This document shows, piece by piece, positions 1 through 8,558 of a stretch of DNA of 64,000 bases. The position numbers and the translations under genes were made by a program. The stretch comes from an uncultured Oxalobacteraceae bacterium (GTDB lineage: Bacteria; Pseudomonadota; Gammaproteobacteria; Burkholderiales; Burkholderiaceae_D). The notes beneath the pieces are model-generated. The model saw only the letters and a program-made list of their open reading frames with translations. It searched no databases and had not been told where the DNA came from. Each line of letters starts with the position of its first letter. Position 1 is the first letter of the stretch. The stretch is taken from assembly GCA_903893945.1 (NCBI GenBank), contig CAITOF010000098.1, positions 29,893 through 93,892 on the forward strand, given 5' to 3'.

Positions 1-1989
1 CTGAATTACGATACCGGTCTGTCGCAATACGGCCGCATTACCACACCCTATCCACTCTCGGATGGCACCGATCGGGTACTGGTATCCTATACGCCCTGCG
101 AAGTGCACAATGTGGGTGTGATCGTGTCGTGCGCAACACTCACTCCCACGCAGATTGCCGACCTGTCCACGCCGAACCGTCTCGTGTCGGCAGTGCAGGC
201 CGATCCGCTGCAGGACGATGTGCCTCCCTCGTATGCCATTTACATGTTTGATCCCGCGACACAGACTTTATTGAATGTCGCGCCGCCACCCGGCGGGTAT
301 ATGTACACCCATCCGGTGGCGCTGATGGCGCGCACGCAGCCGGCGGTGAACCCGCCGGCGACACCGGATCCGACGCTGGCGCAGCAAAAACTGGGTTTGC
401 TCGATGTGCGCAGTGTGTATGACACGGATACGCTGGGGCGCATGGGCACCGATGTGCTGGCACCGAGCGATCTGGTAACCGGCTGTACCAGTGCAATTGC
501 GCTGACGCCGCCCACCGACCCGCTGGATATTCGTCCGCTCGTGGCGAACCTGATCGCCATGAAAGATCCGGCCAATCCTGCCTATCTCTGCGGCCCGGCG
601 CGCTTCATTCGTGCTGTACGGGCAGTGGCGCCACCCAGTGACACGACCGGCATGCGCACGGCCATCGGCGAGACTGAATTTGAAATGCAGCAGATTCTGG
701 GCTACGCGCCAATCGAACCCGACGGATCGTTCAAACTCACCGTGCCGTCTGACACGCCGATCGCGCTGGCAGTGATCGATGCGCAGGGGCGGGCCTTCCA
801 GACGCATACCAACTGGATACAGGTGCGTCCGGGCGAACACCGTACCTGCGATGGCTGCCATAGCCCGCGCCGTGGTGGCGCGATCAATTCGGGTTCCGTG
901 GTCAACTCGGTTCCGTCGGCCTGGCTGCCCAGCATGATTTCCGCACACCAGGCGGGAGAAACCATGGCCGATACCCGCACGCGCCTCGATCCGACCGCGC
1001 TGCTACTCAAGCCGGACCCGGTTTATACCGATATCTGGGCGGATACCAGCAAGCCAGGTGTGACAGCCCGTCCGCCGTTGGCGATACGCTACACAAACAA
1101 CACCCTGTCGACCGATGATCTGGTGACGGCGGTGCCAAGTAACGGTATTATTAACTACCCCGATCATATCCAGCCGATATGGTCGAGAAGCCGCGGTACG
1201 GCCGGTGTATCGACCTGTACCAATTGCCATACCAGTACCGCGACCACGATCGATCTGGGTGCGACTATCGGTGGCAGTGGACGTTTAGCCTCGTACGATC
1301 AACTGATGATAGGAGTGCCGCTATTGAATGCATCAGGCCAGCCACAGACCACCATCGAAGAGGGTGTCCTGGTGATTCAGCGCGCCGATGCCCTGGTCGA
1401 TACGGCGGCGGATGAATCAGTCGCGCTGGGGCTGGGACGCAAGAGTCGCCTGGTCGAGATCATGACCGGACAAACGCTGATGTCTTCGAGTGCCGCGCAA
1501 TTGGCGCATCCGACGCCGGTGGCGCCGGCACCTGACCATTCGACGATGCTGAACGCGGCTGAAAAACGTCTGATTACCGAATGGATAGACACCGGCGGCA
1601 AATATTACAATGACCCGTTTAACGCCTCGAGCGGCATTCTGGCGGTGAATGGATTGAGCCAGTCTGCCTTTGTTTCACAGGTTTATCCCATCATTCTGTC
1701 GACCTGCGCGGCCGGCTGTCACCAGGCCATCGGCAGCTCGGTGACCGGTGTTCCAGCCGGCACGGCGTTTCGCAATAACCGGTTCGTGTTGACGGGTGAC
1801 CCGACCGGCGATTACAACGTGACCCTGACGATGATCACCAATGCCTGTCAACCGGCGTCGAATTATCTGCTGAGCAAACCGTCCACCATACCGCATCCGG
1901 TCGGTGCGGTCGGGGCGACAAAAGCGGTATTGCCGGCCAACAGCGCCAACTACAACATCATTGCCAACTGGATTCAGGGAGGATGTTAG
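1..1989 (+). CDS. Hydrazine synthase alpha-like multihaem cytochrome c, 5' partial
   Basis: The frame is open from base 1, so the N-terminus lies outside the window; 662 residues are visible. Canonical c-haem motifs are seen at residues 283-287 (CDGCH) and 406-410 (CTNCH), and a spaced variant at 569-574 (CAAGCH, CX3CH). The region before the first motif, with GYAPIEPDGSF and WIQVRPGEHRTCDGCH, matches the domain I know from hydrazine synthase alpha-like proteins. Such proteins also occur outside anammox bacteria, where hydrazine synthesis is not implied. It is probably a periplasmic or secreted redox protein. The next gene also carries a haem-like motif and starts within a few bases of this stop, so the two are likely cotranscribed. 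Family is moderately sure; the reaction is unknown. Confidence 0.75.
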   Translation: MNYDTGLSQYGRITTPYPLSDGTDRVLVSYTPCEVHNVGVIVSCATLTPTQIADLSTPNRLVSAVQADPLQDDVPPSYAIYMFDPATQTLLNVAPPPGGYMYTHPVALMARTQPAVNPPATPDPTLAQQKLGLLDVRSVYDTDTLGRMGTDVLAPSDLVTGCTSAIALTPPTDPLDIRPLVANLIAMKDPANPAYLCGPARFIRAVRAVAPPSDTTGMRTAIGETEFEMQQILGYAPIEPDGSFKLTVPSDTPIALAVIDAQGRAFQTHTNWIQVRPGEHRTCDGCHSPRRGGAINSGSVVNSVPSAWLPSMISAHQAGETMADTRTRLDPTALLLKPDPVYTDIWADTSKPGVTARPPLAIRYTNNTLSTDDLVTAVPSNGIINYPDHIQPIWSRSRGTAGVSTCTNCHTSTATTIDLGATIGGSGRLASYDQLMIGVPLLNASGQPQTTIEEGVLVIQRADALVDTAADESVALGLGRKSRLVEIMTGQTLMSSSAAQLAHPTPVAPAPDHSTMLNAAEKRLITEWIDTGGKYYNDPFNASSGILAVNGLSQSAFVSQVYPIILSTCAAGCHQAIGSSVTGVPAGTAFRNNRFVLTGDPTGDYNVTLTMITNACQPASNYLLSKPSTIPHPVGAVGATKAVLPANSANYNIIANWIQGGC

Positions 1990-1991
1990 CG

Positions 1992-2591
1992 ATGCGGCCG
2001 TCATTCATGGTCGGCACGGTGCTGGGCCTGCTGCTGTCAGGTTGCGGCGGGTCGTCGAACCCGCTGGGCAATTCGTCCACGATTGCCAATCCGGTTGTCA
2101 CGACCAGCCAGTCGCTGTCGTTCGCTTATTTTCAACGTTGCGTCAATCCGATTTTTCTGGCCAGGCTGCAGACGCAGATCAACGGTACAACGCAAACCAA
2201 TACCTGTGCCGCCGCCGGCTGCCACGCCTATGCGACCGGCGCGGGCGGTGCGTTGCGCATTGTGCCGACAGCGCAAGTCGTTGATGTAACCAATCCGGCC
2301 AACACCGCGGCTGTCATCCAGGCCACCGACATGTACAAAAACTTTTATTCGGCCCAGGGGGAAGTCGTGATTAATTCGCCAACACTCAGCCTGCTTTTGA
2401 ACAAGCCCTTGTTGCGCGGCGTGCTGCACGGGGGCGGGCTGATATTTCCCGGCACCAGTGACCCGCATGTGCAACTGATCACCTACTGGATCACCCATCC
2501 GTCGCCAATCGGGCAAGATGAATTCAGTTCGGCCAACAGTGACCTGTTCACACCGGCTGATCCGATGACCGGCGCATGCAACACACAATGA
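1992..2591 (+). CDS. Outer-membrane-type lipoprotein with CX4CH haem-like motif
   Basis: This 199-residue protein begins with a lipoprotein signal ending in a lipobox, LLSGC, with Cys18 as the lipidated residue. A CAAAGCH motif at residues 72-78 (CX4CH) may attach haem. I prefer ATG 1992 over ATG 1983. The GGGAGG at 1977-1982 touches the earlier ATG but lies nine bases from the later one, and the later start gives a clean signal peptide. It follows the multihaem gene directly and overlaps the next gene, so it is probably a partner of that cytochrome. I do not recognise a named family. Confidence 0.7.
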   Translation: MRPSFMVGTVLGLLLSGCGGSSNPLGNSSTIANPVVTTSQSLSFAYFQRCVNPIFLARLQTQINGTTQTNTCAAAGCHAYATGAGGALRIVPTAQVVDVTNPANTAAVIQATDMYKNFYSAQGEVVINSPTLSLLLNKPLLRGVLHGGGLIFPGTSDPHVQLITYWITHPSPIGQDEFSSANSDLFTPADPMTGACNTQ

Positions 2592-3430
2592 TGACAGTCA
2601 ATATGATGATATTCAATCCATGTGCTCCTGCAATCCGGCAATCTCGGGCGGCGCTGCGACGGGTCGTGCCACTGATACTGACGCTGGTGCTGCTGGTGCC
2701 GATCGCACCGGCGCGCGCCGGCAGTCCGCCAGACAGCATCACGGACAGCGTGCTGAATCCGGATGAACGTCTGCAGGTCACGGACCCGTATCTGGAGATG
2801 CACACCGGACCGGGGCGCGGTTACCCGGTTTTTTTTGTGGTGCCACGGGGTCAGGGTGTCTGGATCGTGTTGCGTCATACGGACTGGTATAAAGTGCATA
2901 CCGAAGAAGGCAAGGAGGGCTGGGTACAGCGTGCGCAGCTTGAATCGACCTTGACAGCAGCGGGCGTGCAGAAACCGTTCCGCGACCTGCTGCTGGATGA
3001 TTACCTGAACCGTAAAGTGCAGCTGGGCGCGGCCTGGGGCGAATTCAAGTCGGAACCGATGCTGAAGATATGGACCAGTTACCGGCTGTCGGAAACACTC
3101 AGCATCGAAGCTACGGTGGCCGAAGTGCAAGGGGTGTTTTCCGGTACGGATCTATGGCATGTCAATCTCATTTCCGAGCCGTGGTCCGATCAGCGCATTT
3201 CACCATTTTTCGGTATTGGGCTGGGCAGATTCAGAAACCTGCCCAACCAGAGTCTGGTGGAAGCGCTGCCCACGGCGTCGCAGTTGGGTAATGCCACGGT
3301 GGGCGTGCGTTACTACCTTAATGAGCGCTTCATTCTTCGTGCCGATTACACGCTGTATACCGCATTCGTTTCCGATCAACGTTCCATTGAATATCGTGCC
3401 TTTACGGGCGGCATTTCTTTCTTCTTCTGA
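2576..3430 (+). CDS. SH3-domain outer membrane beta-barrel protein
   Basis: This is a 284-residue exported protein. A long N-region is followed by a hydrophobic stretch ending in APARAG near residue 48, consistent with signal peptide cleavage. Residues about 62-124 form a bacterial SH3-like module (LEMHTGPGRGYPVF, then DWYKV and EGWVQ), typical of proteins that bind peptidoglycan or other periplasmic partners. The C-terminal 140 residues have alternating, aromatic-rich strands and end in GGISFFF, a terminal-phenylalanine signature of outer membrane barrels. Its start overlaps the end of the preceding lipoprotein gene by 16 bases. Together these suggest an outer membrane barrel with a periplasmic SH3 anchor. 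Several in-frame ATGs make the exact start uncertain. Confidence 0.7.
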   Translation: MQHTMMTVNMMIFNPCAPAIRQSRAALRRVVPLILTLVLLVPIAPARAGSPPDSITDSVLNPDERLQVTDPYLEMHTGPGRGYPVFFVVPRGQGVWIVLRHTDWYKVHTEEGKEGWVQRAQLESTLTAAGVQKPFRDLLLDDYLNRKVQLGAAWGEFKSEPMLKIWTSYRLSETLSIEATVAEVQGVFSGTDLWHVNLISEPWSDQRISPFFGIGLGRFRNLPNQSLVEALPTASQLGNATVGVRYYLNERFILRADYTLYTAFVSDQRSIEYRAFTGGISFFF

Positions 3431-3438
3431 AAATAATC

Positions 3439-4080
3439 ATGACACTGAAAACGACACTATGCACCTTGCTCACCGTATTGCCACTGGCGGGTTTCGCGGC
3501 CGATGATCAGGAGGCGGCACCGAACCAGAATCAGGTGGTTGTTCCTGAAGTGGCGCGCCGTGATGTCCAGCTTCCGCATTTTCCGTCCAATGATTTTGAT
3601 GTGGGGGCCTTTTTTGGTACCTATGACACGCAGAATTTTGGATCCGCGGCGGTCGGCGGGTTGAAAATCGGCTATAACATCACGGAAGACTATTTTGTCC
3701 AGGGCGTGTTTGCCGAAACCAAGGTCAGTGATGCAACCTACCGGCAGATACTCCCCGGCGGCATTTTCCCGGTGCAAAACGAGAAAATGCGCTACTACAA
3801 TCTGTCAGCCGGCTACAACATTCTGCCGGGTGAAGTATTTGTGGGCACAAAATATGCCATGCCTTTCACCCTGTACCTGATTGGTGGCGTCGGCAGCACG
3901 ACGCTCGATGACCAGAAACATGCGACGTTCAATGTCGGCACCGGGGTGCGCCTGTTCTTTACCGATCGGATCTCGATGCAGCTTGACGCCCGTGACCATG
4001 TTTTTTCCATGGATCTTCTGGGTGAGCGTGAACGGTTGCAGAATCTGGAGTTGACGGTGGGTTTGCTGGTGTCCTTTTAG
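3439..4080 (+). CDS. Outer membrane beta-barrel domain protein
   Basis: The 213-residue product has a short signal peptide (MTLKTTLCTLLTVLPLAGFA) and then a barrel-like sequence beginning around PHFPSNDFDVGAFFGTYDT. It ends in VGLLVSF with the terminal Phe expected for Bam-dependent barrels. It resembles the small barrel proteins found beside AgmX, TolQR and SH3 genes in gliding-type and related loci. The gene follows the SH3-barrel gene by eight bases, and the two barrels may form one outer membrane complex. No ligand or transport activity can be read from the sequence. Confidence 0.7.
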   Translation: MTLKTTLCTLLTVLPLAGFAADDQEAAPNQNQVVVPEVARRDVQLPHFPSNDFDVGAFFGTYDTQNFGSAAVGGLKIGYNITEDYFVQGVFAETKVSDATYRQILPGGIFPVQNEKMRYYNLSAGYNILPGEVFVGTKYAMPFTLYLIGGVGSTTLDDQKHATFNVGTGVRLFFTDRISMQLDARDHVFSMDLLGERERLQNLELTVGLLVSF

Positions 4081-4092
4081 TGAGGCATGCAC

Positions 4093-4593
4093 ATGAAAGC
4101 TAAAGTCCTGCATTCCTTTCTGCTGGCAGGTTGCCTGGTGGCAGCGCAGTTCGCGCAGGCGGCGCCATTGACCCTGATGGCGGCGGCGCCCGATTTCACC
4201 CTGCATACCGTGGCCGGCCCCAATCTGCGCCTGCGGGAACAGCGTGGCCAGGTGGTGCTGATCAATTTCTGGGCAACCTGGTGCGGCCCGTGTCAGCAGG
4301 AAATGCCGCAGCTTAACAAGCTGTACGAAAAATACCATGCAGCCGGGTTTGTTCTGCTGGGCGTCAATGTCGACGACGACGTCAGGCATGCGTCTGATGT
4401 GGCAGGCCGCCTCGGACTGAAGTTTCCTGTCCTGCTGGACACGGACAAGGCGACCAGCCACCTTTATGAACTGGTGACCATGCCGTCGACCGTACTGATA
4501 GACCGGGATGGCAAGGTGCGTTATATCCATAAGGGGTACCTTGCCGGTGCCGAAAGCGACTATGACAGGCAGATCCGTGAGCTGCTAAAGTGA
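4093..4593 (+). CDS. TlpA-family thiol:disulfide oxidoreductase
   Basis: This periplasmic thioredoxin-fold protein of 166 residues has the redox motif WCGPC (Cys64 and Cys67), the surrounding INFWATWCGPCQQEMPQL and the cis-proline region VTMPSTVLIDRDGK. TlpA, ResA and CcmG proteins reduce disulfides in the periplasm, often of apocytochrome c or copper proteins. ATG 4093 is preferred to ATG 4087 because GAGG at 4082-4085 sits seven bases before it. The signal could be cut by signal peptidase I after AQA; an LLAGC string in the hydrophobic core leaves a lipoprotein possible. A role in haem-protein assembly for this locus is inferred from the flanking cytochrome and ccm genes. Confidence 0.88.
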   Translation: MKAKVLHSFLLAGCLVAAQFAQAAPLTLMAAAPDFTLHTVAGPNLRLREQRGQVVLINFWATWCGPCQQEMPQLNKLYEKYHAAGFVLLGVNVDDDVRHASDVAGRLGLKFPVLLDTDKATSHLYELVTMPSTVLIDRDGKVRYIHKGYLAGAESDYDRQIRELLK

Positions 4594-4631
4594 ACGCGAC
4601 ATCATGACAACCAGATTGTGAGAGTTAAATC

Positions 4632-4856
4632 GTGAATATGCATAAACTGCTGGTGCCAGGCTTTGTAGTCGCGTTGTTGGCCGGCTGCACCGTTGAACCG
4701 TGGGTAAAACCCTACGAACGGGAAAGTCTGGCCGATCCCATCATGCAATTTTCGTCCGATCCACTGGCTGCAAAACACATCGAGCATGTGCATGACGTGC
4801 GTGAAGGTGCGCACGGTGCTACCGGTGTAGAGGGAGGCGGCTGTGGATGCAATTGA
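4632..4856 (+). CDS. DUF4266 lipoprotein
   Basis: This is a 74-residue lipoprotein with lipobox LLAGC (Cys19) and the DUF4266 signature VKPYERESLADPIMQF. Its tail is rich in glycine and cysteine (GGGCGCN). Members of this family are small and are regularly encoded between a TlpA-like thioredoxin and a DUF3570 protein, as here. The function is not known. The start is GTG, with an in-frame ATG two codons later. Its last 14 bases overlap the start of the DUF3570 gene, implying translational coupling. Confidence 0.85.
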   Translation: MNMHKLLVPGFVVALLAGCTVEPWVKPYERESLADPIMQFSSDPLAAKHIEHVHDVREGAHGATGVEGGGCGCN

Positions 4857-5973
4857 ACGCTCGCCACTGAAAAAAAGCGGCCAGGCGCGCTATCGTCTGC
4901 TGTGGAAACTGGCCACCCTGCTGGGGGGTGTGTTCGGCCTGACAACTGCGCGCGCCGGCGACCTGCCCGAAGACAGTGCCGAGGCGATGTTTCACTATTA
5001 TCATGGCGGCGGTGTAACGGCCGAGGGTCCTGCTTTACTGATACGAAAACAGATCGCTGACAGTCTTTCGATTTCAGGCGGGTATTATGTCGATTCGGTC
5101 ACGAACGCATCCATTGATGTGGTAACGACGGCCAGTTCCTATAAAGAGACCCGGACTGAATATAATGCCGGGCTGGATTATGTGTATCGTGATGCCAAAA
5201 TCAACTTTACCACGACATCAAGTCGTGAACCGGATTATGTCGCCAAAAGTAACGGCATGGATATTGCCCAGGAAACCTTCGGCGGCATGACAACCGTCAA
5301 CCTGGGGTTCACGCGCGGCGAAGACGATGTGTACAAGCATAAAACCCCGACCTTTTTTGACACGGCGTCGCATTGGCAATACCGGATTGGGATAGGTCAG
5401 GTACTCACGCCGCATTGGGTGTTGAGCCTGAATGGCGAAGCGGATAATGACGAGGGCTATCTTGGCAGTCCGTATCGGGTGGCGCGCGTGTTTGGTGCAG
5501 CGGTTCCGGAAAATGACCCACGCACCCGTTCCTCGCGTGCCGTGGATCTGAGGCTGATCGGCAATCTGGGTCATCGCGACGCATTGCACGTTGAAGTACG
5601 TCATTTCTGGGACAACTGGGCCATTGATGCGAACAATCTTGAAGTCGGGTACAGCCGTTATTTTGGCGAAAACTGGCTGGCCGATCTGTCCGCGCGGTAC
5701 TACACACAGACCAAAGCGCTGTTCTACAGTGATAACGCCACCACCAATACCGAATACATCTCGCGTAACCGCCAATTAAGCAATTTCGATGATGTCGGCG
5801 TGGGGGGCAAGGTCACCTATCTGCTGAAAAAAGAAGCAATCTATACCGTAAAACTGAACGCGACCTATGATCTGACCGATTACAAATATCATGACTTTAC
5901 CGATATCCGCACTGGTGAACTGTATTCCTTCAAGGCAAGTCTGGCCCAGTTGTATGTTTCCGCGACCTTTTAA
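4843..5973 (+). CDS. DUF3570 outer membrane beta-barrel protein
   Basis: This 376-residue exported protein has a long N-region, a hydrophobic segment ending TTARA near residue 38, and DUF3570 sequence thereafter (SISGGYYVDSVTNASIDVVT, HWQYRIGIGQ). The alternating strand pattern and terminal SATF indicate an outer membrane barrel. The GTG start is supported by AGGGAGG six bases upstream and by overlap with the DUF4266 gene. DUF3570 and DUF4266 genes commonly travel with TlpA and often with an ApbE-type flavin transferase. No ApbE gene is present here. Barrel topology is inferred; the function is unknown. Confidence 0.85.
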   Translation: MDAIERSPLKKSGQARYRLLWKLATLLGGVFGLTTARAGDLPEDSAEAMFHYYHGGGVTAEGPALLIRKQIADSLSISGGYYVDSVTNASIDVVTTASSYKETRTEYNAGLDYVYRDAKINFTTTSSREPDYVAKSNGMDIAQETFGGMTTVNLGFTRGEDDVYKHKTPTFFDTASHWQYRIGIGQVLTPHWVLSLNGEADNDEGYLGSPYRVARVFGAAVPENDPRTRSSRAVDLRLIGNLGHRDALHVEVRHFWDNWAIDANNLEVGYSRYFGENWLADLSARYYTQTKALFYSDNATTNTEYISRNRQLSNFDDVGVGGKVTYLLKKEAIYTVKLNATYDLTDYKYHDFTDIRTGELYSFKASLAQLYVSATF

Positions 5974-5984
5974 AGAGACGATTT

Positions 5985-6569
5985 ATGATATCCACTTTAC
6001 GTAACCTGTTTGCCGGCCTGATGTTGTCGGGCCTTATGCTGAGTCCGTCAGGTGCGCAGGAAGCGCCAGCGAACCCGCCTGCTGCGCCGGATCAGGTGCC
6101 GGGAAATCAGGGTGAGACAGCGCCGGATGTGCTCGACAATCGCATACAGGACTTAAAGAGTGATGTCATCAAGCTCAACCGGGATCTGCTGGTGCTGGAA
6201 GAAGAACTGCTGTTCCCTGCCAACACGCAGGTGGTGCTGTTTGTGTCGATGGATGTCGGACTGATGTTTGATCTGGATTCGGTGCAGGTCAACATCGATG
6301 ACAAGTTAATTGCCAATTACCTGTATACTCCGCTTGAAGTCAAAGCGCTGCATCGCGGTGGCGTGCAACGGCTGTATCTGGGTAATCTGCGTGCCGGTGA
6401 ACATGAGCTGGTGGCATTTTTTACCGGCGGCGGACCCCACTGGCGTGACTATAAACGCGCCACCACCGTCAAGTTTACCAAAGACACACAGGCCAAGTAC
6501 GTCGAACTGCGCATCAAAGATTCCACAGCCCGACTGCAGCCTGAGTTTGATGTCAAGATCTGGGAATAG
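5985..6569 (+). CDS. Conserved exported protein with coiled-coil segment
   Basis: This is a 194-residue protein with a signal peptide ending PSGAQ near residue 25, a Pro/Ala-rich linker and a heptad-like helix (residues about 47-75: NRIQDLKSDVIKLNRDLLVL). A compact beta-rich domain follows, containing GGVQRLYLGNLRAGEHELVAF. The predicted location is periplasmic. It sits between the DUF3570 barrel and the TPR genes in the same direction with short gaps. I do not recognise a named family with confidence. By position it may be a periplasmic adaptor between barrels and the TPR/TonB-like components. Confidence 0.65.
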   Translation: MISTLRNLFAGLMLSGLMLSPSGAQEAPANPPAAPDQVPGNQGETAPDVLDNRIQDLKSDVIKLNRDLLVLEEELLFPANTQVVLFVSMDVGLMFDLDSVQVNIDDKLIANYLYTPLEVKALHRGGVQRLYLGNLRAGEHELVAFFTGGGPHWRDYKRATTVKFTKDTQAKYVELRIKDSTARLQPEFDVKIWE

Positions 6570-6572
6570 CGC

Positions 6573-8558
6573 ATGTCCTGTTCACGCCGAATAGTGCTTA
6601 TACCATTCATCGTCATGCTGGGCGCTGCGCTCTGTGGCCTGTCAGTCGCGGCTGCCGATACCGGCAGCGCCGGACCGGGCGCTGCCTCAACAGCGCCTGG
6701 CTTGCACGACATACAGAATCCCTATTATGGCGATGCCCTGTTCGAGTTTTATCAGGACCATTATTTCAGAACGCTGACCGGCCTGATGGTCTCGCAGCAT
6801 TTTGACCGTTTCCCGCACCACGCGGAAGAAGCTGAAGTGCTGCGCGGCGGCATTCTGCTGTCCTACGGCTTACACCGTGAAGCCGGTGCGGTGTTTGAAC
6901 GCCTGATCCAGAACGGCACCCAGCCGGCGACACGGGACCGGGCCTGGTTTTACCTGGCCAAGATACGCTATCAGCGCGGCTATCTTGCCCAGGCACAGGA
7001 TGCCCTCAACCGGATCGGTTCCGCTCTGACCCCGGATCTGCAGGAAGAGCGTGCGCTGCTGCAGGCCAACCTGATGATGGCGCGGGCTGATTTTGTCTCG
7101 GCGATTGGGGTTCTGCAGCCGCTGGAAGCGACCGCATCCGACCCTTTTTATGTCCGCTACAATCTGGGTATCTCACTGATGAAATCAGGCCAGCCGGCCA
7201 GCGGGGTGGCCATGCTGAATCAGGTGGGCACCGCTTTGGCAGATGACGAGGAGCATCGCAGTCTGCGTGACCGTGCCAATTTGGCATTGGGGTTTGACGC
7301 GCTGGCTCGACATCAGAATCCCGATGCACGCCATTATTTTGAGCGCATCCGGCTGAAAAGCGACGAAGCCAACAAGGCGTTGCTGGGTATGGGCTGGTCC
7401 TCGGTGGCGGACAGGGATTTTAAACAGGCGCTGGTGCCCTGGCTGGAACTGGCGCACCGCGACGATAATGACACGGCCGAACTCGAATCCCGGCTGGCCG
7501 TGCCCTACGCGTATGCTGAACTGGGGGCGCTGCGACAATCTGCCCGACTCTACCGCGAGGCAATCGATGCGTTCGCCAAAGAAGACGCCAATCTCTCTGA
7601 ATCAATAGCAGCGATTCAGTCCGGCAAACTGATTGAGGCGCTGCTGAAAGACAATCCGGGCGATGAAATGGGCTGGTACTGGAGCATCAATGCGTTGCCT
7701 GTCATGCCGCACGCGCCCCATCTGGCGCGCGTTCTGGCACAGCACGAATTTCAGGAAGCGTTCAAGAATTATCGCGACCTGCGTTATCTGGAGAGAAATC
7801 TGGACGAATGGCGCAGCAAACTCGGCGTGTTTCAGGACATGCTGGATAATCGCCGTAAAGCATTTACCGAAAGACTGCCTGACGTGATGCAGCAATCCAG
7901 CCAGATCGGGCTGACTGCGTTGCAGCAGCGTCATGACGAGGCCGTACAGCGTCTGGTTCGCAGTGAGGCTGACCTCGCGGGAAATGGCGACGCAAGCGGG
8001 CTTGCCAACGCACAGCAGGCTGAATTGCTTGCCCGGGTCAGGCAGGCGCAACAACTGGTTGAAAAATATCCGGATCAGCCCGAATTCAGTTCTGCCCGCG
8101 ACCGGGTGCGCCTGACCGAAGGTCTGCTGGCGTGGCAACTCGCAGAGCAGGCCCCGGAGCAGGTGTGGCAGGCAAAAAAAGATCTGGACATAATTGCCGA
8201 ACAGCTTGCACGGGCCAACCGGCTCGAGGCCGATCTGCTTGTCGCGCAGCGCAATGAACCCGAGCGTTTTAATGGATTCGAACAGCGCATCAGCCGGTTA
8301 TCCGGGTTACTCGATACCACGATACCCCGGATTGCCGCGCTGTCCATCGAACAGCAAGAGGCCATACAGGCTATGGCAGTCGCAGAATTAGTCCATGAAA
8401 AAAGTCTGTTGACCCAATATGCCACCCAGGCACGATTTGCTCTGGCGCAGTTGTACGACCGTGGTGCCGAGCAGTCGGCCGGGCCCCAGTCAGGCGAGGC
8501 CAACCGCGGGCATGAATCAGCAATAACGACAAAGGACGATCATGCGCGCGCGCCTTAG
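6573..8558 (+). CDS. Exported TPR-repeat protein (661 aa)
   Basis: A signal peptide (about residues 1-27, ending VAAA) precedes a long all-helical protein. Its repeats read as degenerate tetratricopeptides, for example AGAVFERLIQNGTQPATRDR, AWFYLAKIRYQRGYLAQAQ and YVRYNLGISLMKSGQPASGV. The second half is charged and coiled-coil-like. TPR proteins act as scaffolds; in gliding and TonB-like loci they are periplasmic partners of the motor. It is spaced three bases after the preceding gene and overlaps the next TPR gene by 17 bases, so it is firmly in the operon. The specific partner is unknown. Confidence 0.75.
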   Translation: MSCSRRIVLIPFIVMLGAALCGLSVAAADTGSAGPGAASTAPGLHDIQNPYYGDALFEFYQDHYFRTLTGLMVSQHFDRFPHHAEEAEVLRGGILLSYGLHREAGAVFERLIQNGTQPATRDRAWFYLAKIRYQRGYLAQAQDALNRIGSALTPDLQEERALLQANLMMARADFVSAIGVLQPLEATASDPFYVRYNLGISLMKSGQPASGVAMLNQVGTALADDEEHRSLRDRANLALGFDALARHQNPDARHYFERIRLKSDEANKALLGMGWSSVADRDFKQALVPWLELAHRDDNDTAELESRLAVPYAYAELGALRQSARLYREAIDAFAKEDANLSESIAAIQSGKLIEALLKDNPGDEMGWYWSINALPVMPHAPHLARVLAQHEFQEAFKNYRDLRYLERNLDEWRSKLGVFQDMLDNRRKAFTERLPDVMQQSSQIGLTALQQRHDEAVQRLVRSEADLAGNGDASGLANAQQAELLARVRQAQQLVEKYPDQPEFSSARDRVRLTEGLLAWQLAEQAPEQVWQAKKDLDIIAEQLARANRLEADLLVAQRNEPERFNGFEQRISRLSGLLDTTIPRIAALSIEQQEAIQAMAVAELVHEKSLLTQYATQARFALAQLYDRGAEQSAGPQSGEANRGHESAITTKDDHARAP

